Origin: JBGPLH01 sp041486365 [NCBI: Thermodesulfobacteriota bacterium]
GTDB lineage: Bacteria > JAUYMQ01
Reading direction: 5' to 3'
DNA length: 16,259 nucleotides
Assembly: GCA_041486365.1 (NCBI GenBank)
Contig: JBGPLH010000038.1
Location: 1 to 16,259, forward strand
Below the pieces are notes generated by a model, which saw nothing but the letters and a program-made list of their open reading frames with translations, was not told the origin of the DNA and ran no database searches. Made by a program: the position numbers and the translations under genes. Below are positions 6,770-15,247 of the stretch, in pieces. Every line of letters begins with the position of its first letter. Positions within the stretch are counted from its first letter, which is position 1.

Positions 6770-7465
6770 TCAGGTGGACTTGCCCAACGGGAACACGGAT
6801 TTCGCCGGCTTCGATTTCATCTGCATGTGCAGGACCGACGCGACCAGGGGGGAGAAGGCGATCGCGTAGAGCAGCCAGGGCAGGATCAGAAACCAGACGC
6901 GCGCCCGCCCGGGCCTGACGGGAAACCGGGCGCGCACGCCGGCATAGCTCGCGAACGACGACCAGAAGGGAAAGACGATCAGCACGAGCGTCCAGAGGCT
7001 CGCCTGCGTCCAGGCCGCCCGGAAGCTCGGGAAGACCGCCGTCTGCGCGAGGGCGAGGATCAGCGCCGGCAGCGCGAGGACGAGCCCCGACCGGACGTAG
7101 ATCTCCCTCGACGTGCCCATGTCCGCTTCCGGCGCGCCGGACCACCGGGCGCGCAGGCGGAACCACCAGGTCCCCACCGTCCAGAAGATCGCCGCCGCCA
7201 GGATCGCGGTGAGCGCCGCATGGCCCCAGAATTTCCACCAGTCGACCGAGACCGAAGCCAGGAAGGGCATGCTGCGCCGGGGCTCGATCCCGCGCGCCTT
7301 CAGCACCAAGCGAAGACCCGCCAGGTGCTCGAGACGTGTGATGCCGGCTCCGAACCCGTAGACGATCAGGGCCGCCACAAGAGAAGCCCGAGCCCCGGGC
7401 GATCGCCCCGGAGCGAAGAAACGCCGCGGGCGCAGGAAGAGGTCGAAGAGATCGACGGGCATCAT
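6770..7465 (-). CDS. Yip1-domain-like multi-pass membrane protein
   Basis: This 231-aa polytopic membrane protein starts with Pro-Val-Asp-Leu-Phe-Asp-Leu-Phe-Leu-Arg-Pro-Arg-Arg-Phe-Phe, a beginning typical of bacterial Yip1-family proteins. About five hydrophobic segments follow (around the starts Leu-Val-Ala-Ala-Leu-Ile, Ala-Ala-Leu-Thr-Ala-Ile-Leu, Gly-Leu-Val-Leu-Ala-Leu, Trp-Thr-Leu-Val-Leu-Ile and Trp-Phe-Leu-Ile-Leu-Pro-Trp). The molecular role of bacterial Yip1 proteins is not established. ATG 7465 was chosen because it overlaps the stop of the upstream DUF457 gene as ATGA; ATG 7480 and 7462 are in-frame alternatives, and none has a strong Shine-Dalgarno, consistent with coupled translation. 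The gene ends 31 bp from the convergent modA. Confidence 0.75.
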   Translation of the reverse strand: MMPVDLFDLFLRPRRFFAPGRSPGARASLVAALIVYGFGAGITRLEHLAGLRLVLKARGIEPRRSMPFLASVSVDWWKFWGHAALTAILAAAIFWTVGTWWFRLRARWSGAPEADMGTSREIYVRSGLVLALPALILALAQTAVFPSFRAAWTQASLWTLVLIVFPFWSSFASYAGVRARFPVRPGRARVWFLILPWLLYAIAFSPLVASVLHMQMKSKPAKSVFPLGKST

Positions 7466-8448
7466 TCCGAAGGCGTCCATCCCGCGATGGGAACGGGGAT
7501 CCCGTAGACCACCGCTTCCTTCACGCGCCGGGCCTCATCGAACACGACGCGCGCTCCCTCGCCGGGAAGGAGCCCGCCCGGGGCCGGCTTCCGGAAGTCG
7601 AAACGCGCGTTCGAGAAGGTGACGACGTGCAGGTTGCCCTCGCGGCGGTAGGCGCGCCGGACGAAGCTCGTGACGTCCATGTAGAAACGAACGGGGGAGA
7701 GCCGGGCCGCCGCGTCGACGAACTCGTTCGCGGGGGGCTTGGAGATCGAGCGCACCCGAAGCGGCCCGCCGTCCGCCGGCCGGACGAAGCAGTGCCAGAA
7801 CGCCCCCTCGCTCTCGGCGAACATGGACCAGACGAGGAGCCGGCTCCCGGCCGGAAAGCCCTCGATCTTGTCCGCCCGGATTCCGTCCTGCTCCAGCGCG
7901 GCCTCGAACCGCTTCCACGCCATGCGCTTGGAGATCCTGGCGACGGCGATCATGCCGAAGGACGTCGCCATGGCGGCGCTGCAGAGCGCGCGGCTCCAGG
8001 CGGCGTCGAGGAAGAAGGAGACGGCAAGCGAGATCCACAGGGTGAAGACGAAGGGGTAGTTCCGGAAGGAGATGAGCGCCCAGGAGAATTTCCGATCGGT
8101 GTAGGGCGCGAGGATCATCGTGCCCCAGCTCGTGATCAGATCGTAGAAGATGTGAAGCAACATGCCGAGCACGACCAGGGCGAGATAGAAGCCGAATCCG
8201 CCGGGCGGGCCGAAGGCGTAGAGCAGGCCCGCGAGCGCGGGGGCAAAGAGCGGGATGCCGAGGAACGAGTGCGTGAGGCCCCGGTGCCCCGTGAGGTAGG
8301 CGTAGCGCCCGCGGAGCAGCAGGGCGATGTCGAAATCGGGAAAGAGGGCGCCCAGCGTGAGCGCCGCCGTCGCGGCCTCGCGCGTCGGGCCGTCGAAGGC
8401 CGCGCGCGCGATGAGCGCGCCCGTCACGCCGTGGGTGATCAGATCCAT
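7462..8448 (-). CDS. DUF457/YdjM-like membrane-bound metal-dependent hydrolase
   Basis: This 328-aa protein has an N-terminal half that matches the YdjM/DUF457 family: Asp-Leu-Ile-Thr-His-Gly at the start, Leu-Phe-Pro-Asp-Phe-Asp around residue 37, Gly-His-Arg-Gly-Leu-Thr-His-Ser-Phe, and His-Ile-x-Tyr-Asp-Leu-Ile-Thr-Ser-Trp-Gly. These His and Asp residues form a presumed metal site among four or more membrane segments. The C-terminal ~130 residues are soluble-looking and typical of the longer family members. ATG 8448 is supported by GGAG about 5 nt upstream; the frame stays open farther upstream but without family similarity. It overlaps the Yip1-like gene by 4 bases. The substrate is unknown; the hydrolase label comes from the family name, not from a demonstrated activity. 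Confidence 0.85.
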   Translation of the reverse strand: MDLITHGVTGALIARAAFDGPTREAATAALTLGALFPDFDIALLLRGRYAYLTGHRGLTHSFLGIPLFAPALAGLLYAFGPPGGFGFYLALVVLGMLLHIFYDLITSWGTMILAPYTDRKFSWALISFRNYPFVFTLWISLAVSFFLDAAWSRALCSAAMATSFGMIAVARISKRMAWKRFEAALEQDGIRADKIEGFPAGSRLLVWSMFAESEGAFWHCFVRPADGGPLRVRSISKPPANEFVDAAARLSPVRFYMDVTSFVRRAYRREGNLHVVTFSNARFDFRKPAPGGLLPGEGARVVFDEARRVKEAVVYGIPVPIAGWTPSE

Positions 8449-8652
8449 CCGATCTCCGGAGCGCTCTCGATTGAAGGGCGCAACGGCAGCGTACCCTAAA
8501 GGATGGGGCCTGAGAAGGGGCGACCGCCGGCGGTGCGGGACCCGGACGGGCGCGGGACGAGGGCCCTCGGACGCGGGATCCGGCGTAGCCTCGCCCCGTC
8601 CTTTCGTGCATGATGCCGCGCAGGCACGGAAGGCGAATCGTGGTTGCTCACA

Positions 8653-8669
8653 ATGAGGAGGATCCTCAT
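8653..8669 (+). promoter_or_regulatory. hairpin enclosing the aqpZ ribosome-binding site and start codon
   Basis: ATGAGG at 8653-8658 can pair with CCTCAT at 8664-8669, a 6-bp stem with loop AGGAT. The Shine-Dalgarno AGGAGG (8656-8661) straddles stem and loop, and the last stem bases are the AU of the AUG at 8668. The RBS and spacing decide for start 8668 over ATG 8644 or 8653. Regulation by folding is inference. Confidence 0.45.
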
Positions 8670-9366
8670 GTCGATGCAGAAGCGGGCCATGGCGGAGTTC
8701 ATCGGCACTTTCTGGCTCGTCCTCGGTGGCTGCGGCGCCGCGGTGCTGGACGCCGCCTTCCCGGAGCTCGGGATCGGCTTTCTTGGTGTGGCGCTGGCCT
8801 TCGGCCTCACGGTGCTCACGATGGCCTTTGCCATCGGACACGTCTCCGGCTGTCATCTGAACCCGGCCGTCTCCGTCGGCCTGTGCGCGGGCGGGAAGTT
8901 CCCCGCGTCCGATCTGGCGCCCTACATCATCGCCCAGGTGCTCGGCGCAGTCGCGGGCGCCGGCATGCTCTACGCCATCGCGAGCGGGAAGGCGGGTTTC
9001 GACCTCGCCGGGGGACTCGCGTCCAACGGCTACGGCGAGCACTCACCAGGCGGATACTCGATGCTCGCCGGGCTCGTATGCGAGGTGACGATGACCTTCA
9101 TGTTCCTGACGATCATCCTCGGCGCGACCGACAAGCGTGCACCGGCGGGATTCGCGCCGATCGCCATCGGCCTCGGGCTGACGCTGATCCACCTGATCAG
9201 CATCCCCGTGACCAACACCTCGGTGAACCCCGCGCGCAGCACGGGACCCGCGCTGCTCGTCGGCGGCTGGGCGCTCTCGCAGCTCTGGCTCTTCTGGGTG
9301 GCGCCGATCGTCGGCGCGGTGCTGGCGGGTTTCGTGTATCGCACAGTGTTCGCAAGCCGCGATTGA
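8668..9366 (+). CDS. aqpZ: aquaporin Z-type water channel
   Basis: This 232-aa MIP-family channel has six membrane helices and is close to remembered E. coli AqpZ over most of its length. Two NPA motifs are seen, at 65-67 and 187-189. The water-selective filter is intact: Phe45, His175, Thr184 and Arg190 match the AqpZ residues that exclude glycerol. The Ser-Pro-Gly-Gly-Tyr-Ser-Met-Leu loop and Asn-Gly-Tyr-Gly-Glu-His segment are also kept. One difference is Cys62 with Leu64 before the first NPA, where E. coli has Gly and Phe. Start 8668 has AGGAGG at 8656-8661. It is divergent from the DUF457 gene across about 220 bp and convergent with the deacylase gene. Confidence 0.96.
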   Translation: MSMQKRAMAEFIGTFWLVLGGCGAAVLDAAFPELGIGFLGVALAFGLTVLTMAFAIGHVSGCHLNPAVSVGLCAGGKFPASDLAPYIIAQVLGAVAGAGMLYAIASGKAGFDLAGGLASNGYGEHSPGGYSMLAGLVCEVTMTFMFLTIILGATDKRAPAGFAPIAIGLGLTLIHLISIPVTNTSVNPARSTGPALLVGGWALSQLWLFWVAPIVGAVLAGFVYRTVFASRD

Positions 9367-9508
9367 GCGCGGAAATTATTGGAGAGGCCGCCTACCGGAT
9401 CCGCCTCGCGCGCGCGGAGCGGCGGGGACTGCCGTTGCGTCTGCGCGTGTTCATGCGCCTGGACCTCGGCGAAGCGCCGTTCGGGCCTCGGGCTGGATGC
9501 GGGGCCGT

Positions 9509-11161
9509 CTAGCGGACCTTCCGCAACACCCGCCCCGCCGCCGCCCCGTTGAACCGTCCGCGCGAGACGACCGGCTTGCCGTTCATGATCACGGTCTCGA
9601 TCCCGCACGGCGCGATATCGGGGTGGTCGAAGTCGGCGTCGCAGCCCACGCCGGCGGGATCGAAGAGCACGAGATCGGCCGCCTGGCCCTCGCGCACGTG
9701 CCCGCGATCCCGCAGCCCGAGCCGCTCGGCCGGCGCGCCGGTCATCTTCCGCACCGCCTCCTGCAGCGTGAAGAGCTTCTCCTCGCGGACGTAGCGCCCC
9801 AGCACCCGCGGGAACGTGCCGAAGCTCGCCGGGTTGTGCGCGCCCCGCGAGACCAGGATGGTGTCCGTCTCGAAGACGTTCAGCGGGTGCGCCATCACGC
9901 GGCGCAGCGGCTCCTCGTTCTCCGCGTCCCCGCTGTAGGTGTGCACCATCACGCGCGCCCGCGCGTCGCTCGCCACCGTGAGGCGGAAATAGGCCGAGTA
10001 CGGGTCCGTGCGCAGCTCCTCAGCGATCGCATTGAATCGCATCCCCTCGAAGCGGGCGTACTCGGGGCATGCGGCCCAGAGCAGCTGCACGTGCTCGAAG
10101 CCGATCCCGAGCAGCCACCGGAGGACCCTCCACTCGAGCCTGAGCCGCGCGCACACGCTCGCGCGCCCGAGCTTCGACACCAGCTCCTCCTGGGCCCAGG
10201 CGGGGTAGATCACGCGGATCGTCGTGTTCCCGCCCGTGTAGGGAAAGCAGTCGAAGCCCACGTCGATCCCCCGGTCCTTCGCACGCTCGATCTCCGCGAT
10301 CACTGTGCCCGCGGTGCGCCAGGTGCGGGACCCCACGAAGATCAGGTGCGAGATCTGGAGCCGCGCCCCGCTGCGCCCGGCCACGCCGAGGATGTCGCGC
10401 ACCGCGCGCAGGTTGTGATCGACCCAGCGGAAGGGATTCACGGGGTAGAAGGGCGAGATCCAGGAGTAGGCCTTGAGGTGCGACGTGAACAGCCGCCCCC
10501 GATCGGCCACGACCTTCGCGAGATCGGCCAGCTCGTCGAGATCCGCGAACATCCCCGGTGCGTAACCGAGCCCGGTCGAGAGCCCGACGGCCCCCTCCTC
10601 GAGCGCGTCTCGCACGAGGCCGCGCATGGTGTCCCGCTCGGCGGGCGTGGGACGGCCGAGGGGATTCTCCATGGCCGACAGCCGGATCGATCCGTGCCCC
10701 GCGAGGTGCGCGACGTTGATCGAGAGACCGCGGCTCTCCAGGCAGCCGAAGAATCCGTCGACGCCGGACCACTCCCAGGGGATGGGACGATCGCGGAGCA
10801 TGTCGCTTGATTCGTCGAGCCGATCGGTGTGGCCGGGACGGATCGGCGCGGGCGAGAAGCCGCAGTTGCCCGTGACGATCGTGGTGATTCCCTGCTCGAC
10901 GAGAGGCCGAAGGATCGCGCCGTGGTCGCGCTGCGGGAGGATCCAGTCGGAGTGGGAGTGGATGTCGATGAAGCCGGGGGCGATGGCGAGGCCCGTGGCA
11001 TCGATCACCTGGCGGGCATGGATCTCCGGGGCGGGGGCCTGGCCCTCGGAGGCGATCACCGCGGCGATCCGGTCGCCGTCCACGAGCACGTCGCCCGCGA
11101 AGGGCTCGGCGCCGGTCCCGTCGACGATCGTCCCGCCGCGCAGGTGGAGATCAACGTCCAT
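9509..11161 (-). CDS. N-acyl-D-amino-acid deacylase / D-aminoacylase-like amidohydrolase
   Basis: This 550-aa cytoplasmic zinc amidohydrolase has N- and C-terminal beta-sandwich pieces flanking a TIM barrel. Metal and catalytic motifs are His68-Ser-His70-Ser-Asp72, Cys100 in Thr-Gly-Asn-Cys-Gly-Phe-Ser-Pro (a metal-bridging Cys specific to D-aminoacylases), His in Thr-Ser-His-Leu-Lys, His in Ile-Ser-His-Leu, and Phe-Gly-Thr-Phe-Pro-Arg-Val-Leu-Gly-Arg-Tyr-Val-Arg-Glu near the C-terminus. The family hydrolyses N-acyl-D-amino acids; some members act as dihydroorotase-like or lactonase-like enzymes, so the exact substrate is uncertain. The usual Ser-Asp-Gly around the catalytic Asp reads Glu-Thr-Asp-Thr here, and His-Asn-Pro replaces the common His-Pro-Arg, hinting at a diverged subgroup. 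The ATG immediately follows the aroC stop (TGAATG), so it is probably translated from the aroC transcript. Confidence 0.88.
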   Translation of the reverse strand: MDVDLHLRGGTIVDGTGAEPFAGDVLVDGDRIAAVIASEGQAPAPEIHARQVIDATGLAIAPGFIDIHSHSDWILPQRDHGAILRPLVEQGITTIVTGNCGFSPAPIRPGHTDRLDESSDMLRDRPIPWEWSGVDGFFGCLESRGLSINVAHLAGHGSIRLSAMENPLGRPTPAERDTMRGLVRDALEEGAVGLSTGLGYAPGMFADLDELADLAKVVADRGRLFTSHLKAYSWISPFYPVNPFRWVDHNLRAVRDILGVAGRSGARLQISHLIFVGSRTWRTAGTVIAEIERAKDRGIDVGFDCFPYTGGNTTIRVIYPAWAQEELVSKLGRASVCARLRLEWRVLRWLLGIGFEHVQLLWAACPEYARFEGMRFNAIAEELRTDPYSAYFRLTVASDARARVMVHTYSGDAENEEPLRRVMAHPLNVFETDTILVSRGAHNPASFGTFPRVLGRYVREEKLFTLQEAVRKMTGAPAERLGLRDRGHVREGQAADLVLFDPAGVGCDADFDHPDIAPCGIETVIMNGKPVVSRGRFNGAAAGRVLRKVR

Positions 11162-12250
11162 TCAGGAGACGTCCCCGCACTGCGCCTGCTGCCGCAGGAG
11201 GTGATCGGCCAAGACGAGGGCGACCATCGCCTCCACCATGGGCACCGCGCGGGGGAGCACGCAGGGATCGTGGCGCCCCGTGGCGCGGAGCTTCGCGCGG
11301 TGCCCGGACGTGTCGACCGTCTCCTGCTCGCGGAGGATGGTGGCGGTGGGCTTGAAGGCCACGCGGACGATCAGATCCTCGCCGTTCGAGATGCCGCCCT
11401 GCACGCCGCCCGAGCGGTTGGACTTCGTGCGGACCCGGCCGCCGCGCGCGACGAAGGGGTCGTTGTGCTCGCTCCCGAGCATGGTCGTGCCGGCGAACCC
11501 CGACCCGATCTCGAACCCCTTGCTGGCCGGCAGCGACAGGAGCGCCTTCGCGAGATCGGCCTCGAGCTTGTCGAACACGGGCTCGCCGAGCCCCAGGGGC
11601 ATGTTGCGCGCGACGAGCTCGACCACGCCTCCCACCGAGTCGCCGGATTTGCGCACCTTCTCGATGAAGGCGATCATCTTCTCCGCCGCCGCCTGATCGG
11701 GGCAGCGGACGATGTTACGCTCCACGTCCGACATCCGGACCTTCGACGGATCGACCGCGGCCTCGATCGTGTGCACGCGCCGGACGTAGCCCACGATCTC
11801 CGTCTTCGCGCGCAGCCGGAGGAGCTTCCGGGCGATGGCACCGGCCGCCACGCGCCCCACCGTCTCACGTGCGCTCGACCTGCCGCCGCCCATCCAGTTC
11901 CGGATGCCGTACTTCGCCTGGTAGGTGAAATCCGCGTGGGAGGGGCGGAAGAGGTCCTTCATGGGCGCGTAGTCGATGCTCTTCACGTCCTTGTTCCAGA
12001 CGAGGATCGAGATGGGCGTGCCGGTCGTCTTCCCCTCGAAGACGCCCGAGAGAATGTGCGCGACGTCCTCCTCCTGCCGCTGGGTGACGATTCGGCTCTG
12101 ACCCGGGCGCCGCCGGTCGAGGTCGGCCTGGATCTCCTCGGGCGCGATCGGGAGCCGCGGCGGACAGCCGTCCACCACGACGCCCACGCCGCCGCCGTGC
12201 GATTCGCCCCAGGTTGTCACCCGGAAGAGATGTCCGAAGGTGGAGCCCAT
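11162..12250 (-). CDS. aroC: chorismate synthase
   Basis: This 362-aa enzyme of the shikimate pathway converts EPSP to chorismate in the cytoplasm using reduced FMN. Signatures include Gly15-Glu-Ser-His18-Gly at the N-terminus, His105 in Pro-Ser-His-Ala-Asp, Gly-Arg124-Ser-Ser-Ala-Arg-Glu-Thr, [12 protein letters not shown], Phe-Lys-Pro-Thr-Ala-Thr-Ile and Gly-Arg-His-Asp-Pro-Cys. His18 and His105 correspond to the two catalytic histidines. ATG 12250 gives the standard Met-Gly-Ser-Thr-Phe-Gly N-terminus and has GGAGA upstream; the frame extends farther upstream without similarity. Length is normal. It has no other aromatic-pathway neighbours here, and shares a junction with the D-aminoacylase gene. 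Confidence 0.98.
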   Translation of the reverse strand: MGSTFGHLFRVTTWGESHGGGVGVVVDGCPPRLPIAPEEIQADLDRRRPGQSRIVTQRQEEDVAHILSGVFEGKTTGTPISILVWNKDVKSIDYAPMKDLFRPSHADFTYQAKYGIRNWMGGGRSSARETVGRVAAGAIARKLLRLRAKTEIVGYVRRVHTIEAAVDPSKVRMSDVERNIVRCPDQAAAEKMIAFIEKVRKSGDSVGGVVELVARNMPLGLGEPVFDKLEADLAKALLSLPASKGFEIGSGFAGTTMLGSEHNDPFVARGGRVRTKSNRSGGVQGGISNGEDLIVRVAFKPTATILREQETVDTSGHRAKLRATGRHDPCVLPRAVPMVEAMVALVLADHLLRQQAQCGDVS

Positions 12251-12362
12251 GCGGGATGTCTCCGTGAAAGGCCCGATCGGGGAGGGAAGGGCGGGTCGGG
12301 CGCGGACTGTGCGGCAAGGATAACAGAGTCCGGGGCGGCGTTCATCCACCGCCCTGTCATTG

Positions 12363-12556
12363 TGGGGTCAGGCATGACTTATTGACTTGTTGGGTTCAGA
12401 TCACATCGCTTCCAGGGCGCTTCGATCATAGCTCGGCTGCTAGTCGCCGAATGTCGCGCACCGCCCCGGGCGTGGACGAGAGCGGCGGGGCTCCGGCGAA
12501 TGATCGGCGGCTCATGCGAGCCACGCCGAAAAGTCAATAAGTCATGCCTGACCCCA
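12363..12556. repeat. 194-bp MITE-like element with 26-bp perfect terminal inverted repeats
   Basis: The left end 12363-12388 and right end 12531-12556 are exact reverse complements over all 26 bases, and the match stops abruptly on both sides. The left end begins TGGGGTCAGG and closes ATTGACTT. The interior of 142 bp has no ORF of note but holds small hairpins, for example GGCTC/GAGCC near 12510. No transposase gene is in the window, so any mobilisation would be in trans. It lies between the aroC start and the dedA stop, with the right end 11 bp from the dedA stop. The same terminal sequence recurs at 15570-15594. Similar GGGGTCAG-type ends are, from memory, associated with REP-associated or IS-type transposases; that link is inference. 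Confidence 0.75.
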
Positions 12557-12567
12557 AGTGCGGGGCC

Positions 12568-13242
12568 TCAGTCCGCCGCGTGGGCCACGGGTGCGGCCTT
12601 CTGGCGCGCGCGGCGGGCGCGCAGGGTCTCCAGGACCGGCGGGATGAGGGAGACCACGATGATCCCGAGGATGACGGACTCGAAGTTGCGCTTCACCCAG
12701 GGCAGATCCCCGACCTGGTGGCCCGCGAGCACGAGCAGGAGAACCCAGGCGACGGCCCCCGTCACGTTGAACAGGGCGAAACGCGAGTACCGCATGGTTC
12801 CGATCCCGGCGACGAAGGGCGCGAAGGTCCGGATGATCGGGATGAAGCGGGCGAAGATGATGGTCTTGCCGCCGTGCTTCTCGTAGAAGGCCTGCGTGCG
12901 AACGAGGTGCTGGTGGTTCAGGAAGCGGCTGTTGATGGAGAACGCCCGGCGCCCCAGATGGTGGCCGATCGCGTAGTTCACCGCGTCGCCGGCGATGGCC
13001 GCGACGCAGAGAAGGGGCAGGATCAGGGACAGGTGAAGCACCGAGCCCTCCGTCGCCGTCAGCGCTCCGACGGCGAAGAGGAGCGAATCGCCCGGAAGGA
13101 ACGGCGTCACCACGAGGCCCGTCTCGCAGAAGACAATGGCGAAGAGGAGCGCGTATACCCAGGGACCGAGCAGGGCGGTCCACTGGTTCAGGTGGACGTC
13201 CAGGTGCAGGACGACGTCGAGTGCCTGATGAAGGAATTCCAT
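12568..13242 (-). CDS. DedA family membrane protein (YghB/YqjA-like)
   Basis: This 224-aa inner-membrane protein of the DedA/VTT (SNARE-associated) family is close to E. coli YghB/YqjA from the first residues (Ile/Val-Phe-Cys-Glu-Thr-Gly-Leu-Val-Val-Thr-Pro-Phe-Leu-Pro-Gly-Asp). Glu40, Asp52, Arg132 and Arg138 correspond to the membrane-embedded acidic and basic residues reported as needed for YqjA/YghB function. Other hallmarks are Gly-Asp-Ala-Val-Asn-Tyr-Ala-Ile-Gly and Phe-Tyr-Glu-Lys-His-Gly-Gly-Lys-Thr-Ile. These proteins are implicated in proton-motive-force-dependent processes, membrane homeostasis and lipid carrier recycling. The gene starts 10 bp after the hppA stop, implying one transcript. 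Its stop is followed by the 194-bp inverted-repeat element. Confidence 0.93.
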   Translation of the reverse strand: MEFLHQALDVVLHLDVHLNQWTALLGPWVYALLFAIVFCETGLVVTPFLPGDSLLFAVGALTATEGSVLHLSLILPLLCVAAIAGDAVNYAIGHHLGRRAFSINSRFLNHQHLVRTQAFYEKHGGKTIIFARFIPIIRTFAPFVAGIGTMRYSRFALFNVTGAVAWVLLLVLAGHQVGDLPWVKRNFESVILGIIVVSLIPPVLETLRARRARQKAAPVAHAAD

Positions 13243-13252
13243 GAGATGAACC

Positions 13253-15247
13253 CTAGACGAACATCCCCACGCAGAGCAACGCCACGATGTTCAGGATCTT
13301 GATCATCGGGTTGATGGCGGGGCCGGCGGTGTCCTTGTAGGGGTCGCCGACCGTGTCGCCCGTGATGGCTGCCTCGTGGGCCAGAGAGCCCTTGCCGCCG
13401 AGGTTGCCCAGCTCGATGTACTTCTTGGCGTTGTCCCATGCGCCGCCGCCGGTGGTCATCGAGATGGCCACGAACAGGCCGGTCACGATGCTCCCCACGA
13501 GCGCGCCGCCCAGGGCCTGCGGGCCGAGGAGGAAGCCGATGAGGAGCGGCGCGGCGATCGGGATGAGCGCGGGCACGATCATACGCTCCAGCGCCCCCTT
13601 GGTCACGATGTCCACGCAGCGCGAGTAGTCGGGCTCCGCGCGTCCCTCCATGAGCCCCTCGATCTCCTTGAACTGCCGCCGCACCTCGACCACGACGAGC
13701 CCCGCGACCTTCCCCACCGCCTCCATCGCCTCGCTGGCGAAGAGGTAGGGGAGCATCCCGCCCAGGAAGAGCCCGATGAGGACGCGGGCGTCGTCCAGCC
13801 TGAACTCGACGTGGACCCCTTTCTGCGCGAGGGAGGAGGCGAAGGACTCGAAGAGCACGATGGCCGCCAGGCCCGCCGATCCGATCGCGTATCCCTTCGT
13901 CACCGCCTTTGTCGTGTTCCCCGCCGAGTCCAGCTCGTCGGTGATCTTGCGGATCGCCTTGTCCAACCCGGCCATCTCCGCGATGCCGCCCGCGTTGTCG
14001 GTGATGGGCCCGTACGCGTCCAGCGTCACCATGATCCCCGTGAGGGAGAGCATCGATGCCGATGCCACGGCGACGCCGTAGATGCCCGCCAGGTGATAGG
14101 AGGCGAGGATGCTCGCGGCGATGGCGACGACCGGCGCGAGCGTCGCCTTCATGGAGAGGGCCAGGCCCTGGATGATGTTGGTGGCGTGGCCCGTCTGGGA
14201 GGCGTTCGCGATGCTCTTCACGGGCCCGTAGTTGGAGTCGGTATAGTACTGCGTGATGATGAAGATGACCACCGCCAGCGCGAGCCCGATGATCGCCGTG
14301 CCGAACACGTTGATGGCGGGGAACGGAAGCTGCCCGCCTAGCATTCTCTCGGTGATCGGGTAGAGGAGCGCCGCGGCCAGGACCGCGCTCACCAGCAGGC
14401 CGCGGTACAGGGCGCCGATGATGCTCTGCTTCTTGCCCAGGCGGATGAAGGACGTGCCCACCAGCGACGCGACGATCGAGACGCCGCCGATGGCCAGGGG
14501 GTAGAAGAGGGCCTGGGGGACGTCCTTGAACTCCAGCGCGCCGAACACCATCGCGCCCACCATGGTCACCACGTAGGTCTCGAAGAGGTCCGCCGCCATG
14601 CCCGCGCAGTCACCCACGTTGTCGCCCACGTTGTCCGCGATCACGGCCGGGTTGCGCGGGTCGTCCTCCGGGATCCCCGCCTCGACCTTGCCCACGAGAT
14701 CCGCGCCCACGTCGGCTGCCTTCGTGTAGATGCCGCCGCCGAGCCGGGCGAAGATCGAGATCAGGCTTCCGCCGAACGCCAGGCCGATCAGGCTGTCGAG
14801 GTCCTTCGTGAAGGCGTAGTAACCCGCCACCCCCAGCATCCCGAGCCCCACGACGAGCATGCCCGTCACGGCGCCGCCGCGGACGGCCATCCGGAGCCCC
14901 GCGTCCAGCCCGTTGCGCGCCGCCTCCACCGTCCGGACGTTCGCGCGCACGGAGACGTGCATGCCGATGTAGCCGCACAGGCCCGAGAGGATGGCGCCCA
15001 CGAGGAATCCGATGGCCACCTTCCAGCCGAGGGCGAAGCCGATGATCAGGAAGAGGATCGTCCCCACCACCCCGATGCTCCGGTACTGGCGCGACAGGTA
15101 CGCTTCGGCGCCATGCTGGATCGCCAGCGCCACCTTCTGGGCCTTTGCATCGGCGACGGGGAGTGAGGTGATTCGCCAGGCGGACCAGGCGCTGTAGATC
15201 AGCGCCAGGACGGCGGTCGTCAGACAGATGGCAAGCATGGGTGTCAT
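13253..15247 (-). CDS. hppA: K+-independent proton-translocating membrane pyrophosphatase
   Basis: This 664-aa integral membrane pyrophosphatase with many helices (family usual about 16) couples PPi hydrolysis to ion pumping. Catalytic loops are intact: Lys-Ala-Ala-Asp-Val-Gly-Ala-Asp, Asp-Asp-Pro-Arg-Asn-Pro, Asp-Asn-Val-Gly-Asp-Asn-Val-Gly-Asp, Asp-Asn-Ala-Gly-Gly-Ile-Ala-Glu, and C-terminal [14 protein letters not shown]. The K+-dependence site reads Gly-Asn-Thr-Thr-Lys447-Ala-Val-Thr450-Lys-Gly. The Lys/Thr combination is the established signature of K+-independent H+-pumping enzymes (K+-dependent ones have Ala at both). ATG 15247 is used; ATG 15238 is an in-frame alternative, and neither has a strong RBS. 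dedA follows 10 bp downstream. Confidence 0.97.
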   Translation of the reverse strand: MTPMLAICLTTAVLALIYSAWSAWRITSLPVADAKAQKVALAIQHGAEAYLSRQYRSIGVVGTILFLIIGFALGWKVAIGFLVGAILSGLCGYIGMHVSVRANVRTVEAARNGLDAGLRMAVRGGAVTGMLVVGLGMLGVAGYYAFTKDLDSLIGLAFGGSLISIFARLGGGIYTKAADVGADLVGKVEAGIPEDDPRNPAVIADNVGDNVGDCAGMAADLFETYVVTMVGAMVFGALEFKDVPQALFYPLAIGGVSIVASLVGTSFIRLGKKQSIIGALYRGLLVSAVLAAALLYPITERMLGGQLPFPAINVFGTAIIGLALAVVIFIITQYYTDSNYGPVKSIANASQTGHATNIIQGLALSMKATLAPVVAIAASILASYHLAGIYGVAVASASMLSLTGIMVTLDAYGPITDNAGGIAEMAGLDKAIRKITDELDSAGNTTKAVTKGYAIGSAGLAAIVLFESFASSLAQKGVHVEFRLDDARVLIGLFLGGMLPYLFASEAMEAVGKVAGLVVVEVRRQFKEIEGLMEGRAEPDYSRCVDIVTKGALERMIVPALIPIAAPLLIGFLLGPQALGGALVGSIVTGLFVAISMTTGGGAWDNAKKYIELGNLGGKGSLAHEAAITGDTVGDPYKDTAGPAINPMIKILNIVALLCVGMFV

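Noticed and set aside
9363-9512. 49-codon frame starting TTG over the aqpZ stop (TTGA)
   Set aside because: No Shine-Dalgarno, rare start, no recognisable family. It may be a gene remnant but is more likely chance in GC-rich DNA.
10829-12385. 518-codon plus-strand frame opposite aroC and the deacylase
   Set aside because: Antisense shadow of two strongly identified genes. Its last codons fall in the 26-bp repeat, which explains the stop.
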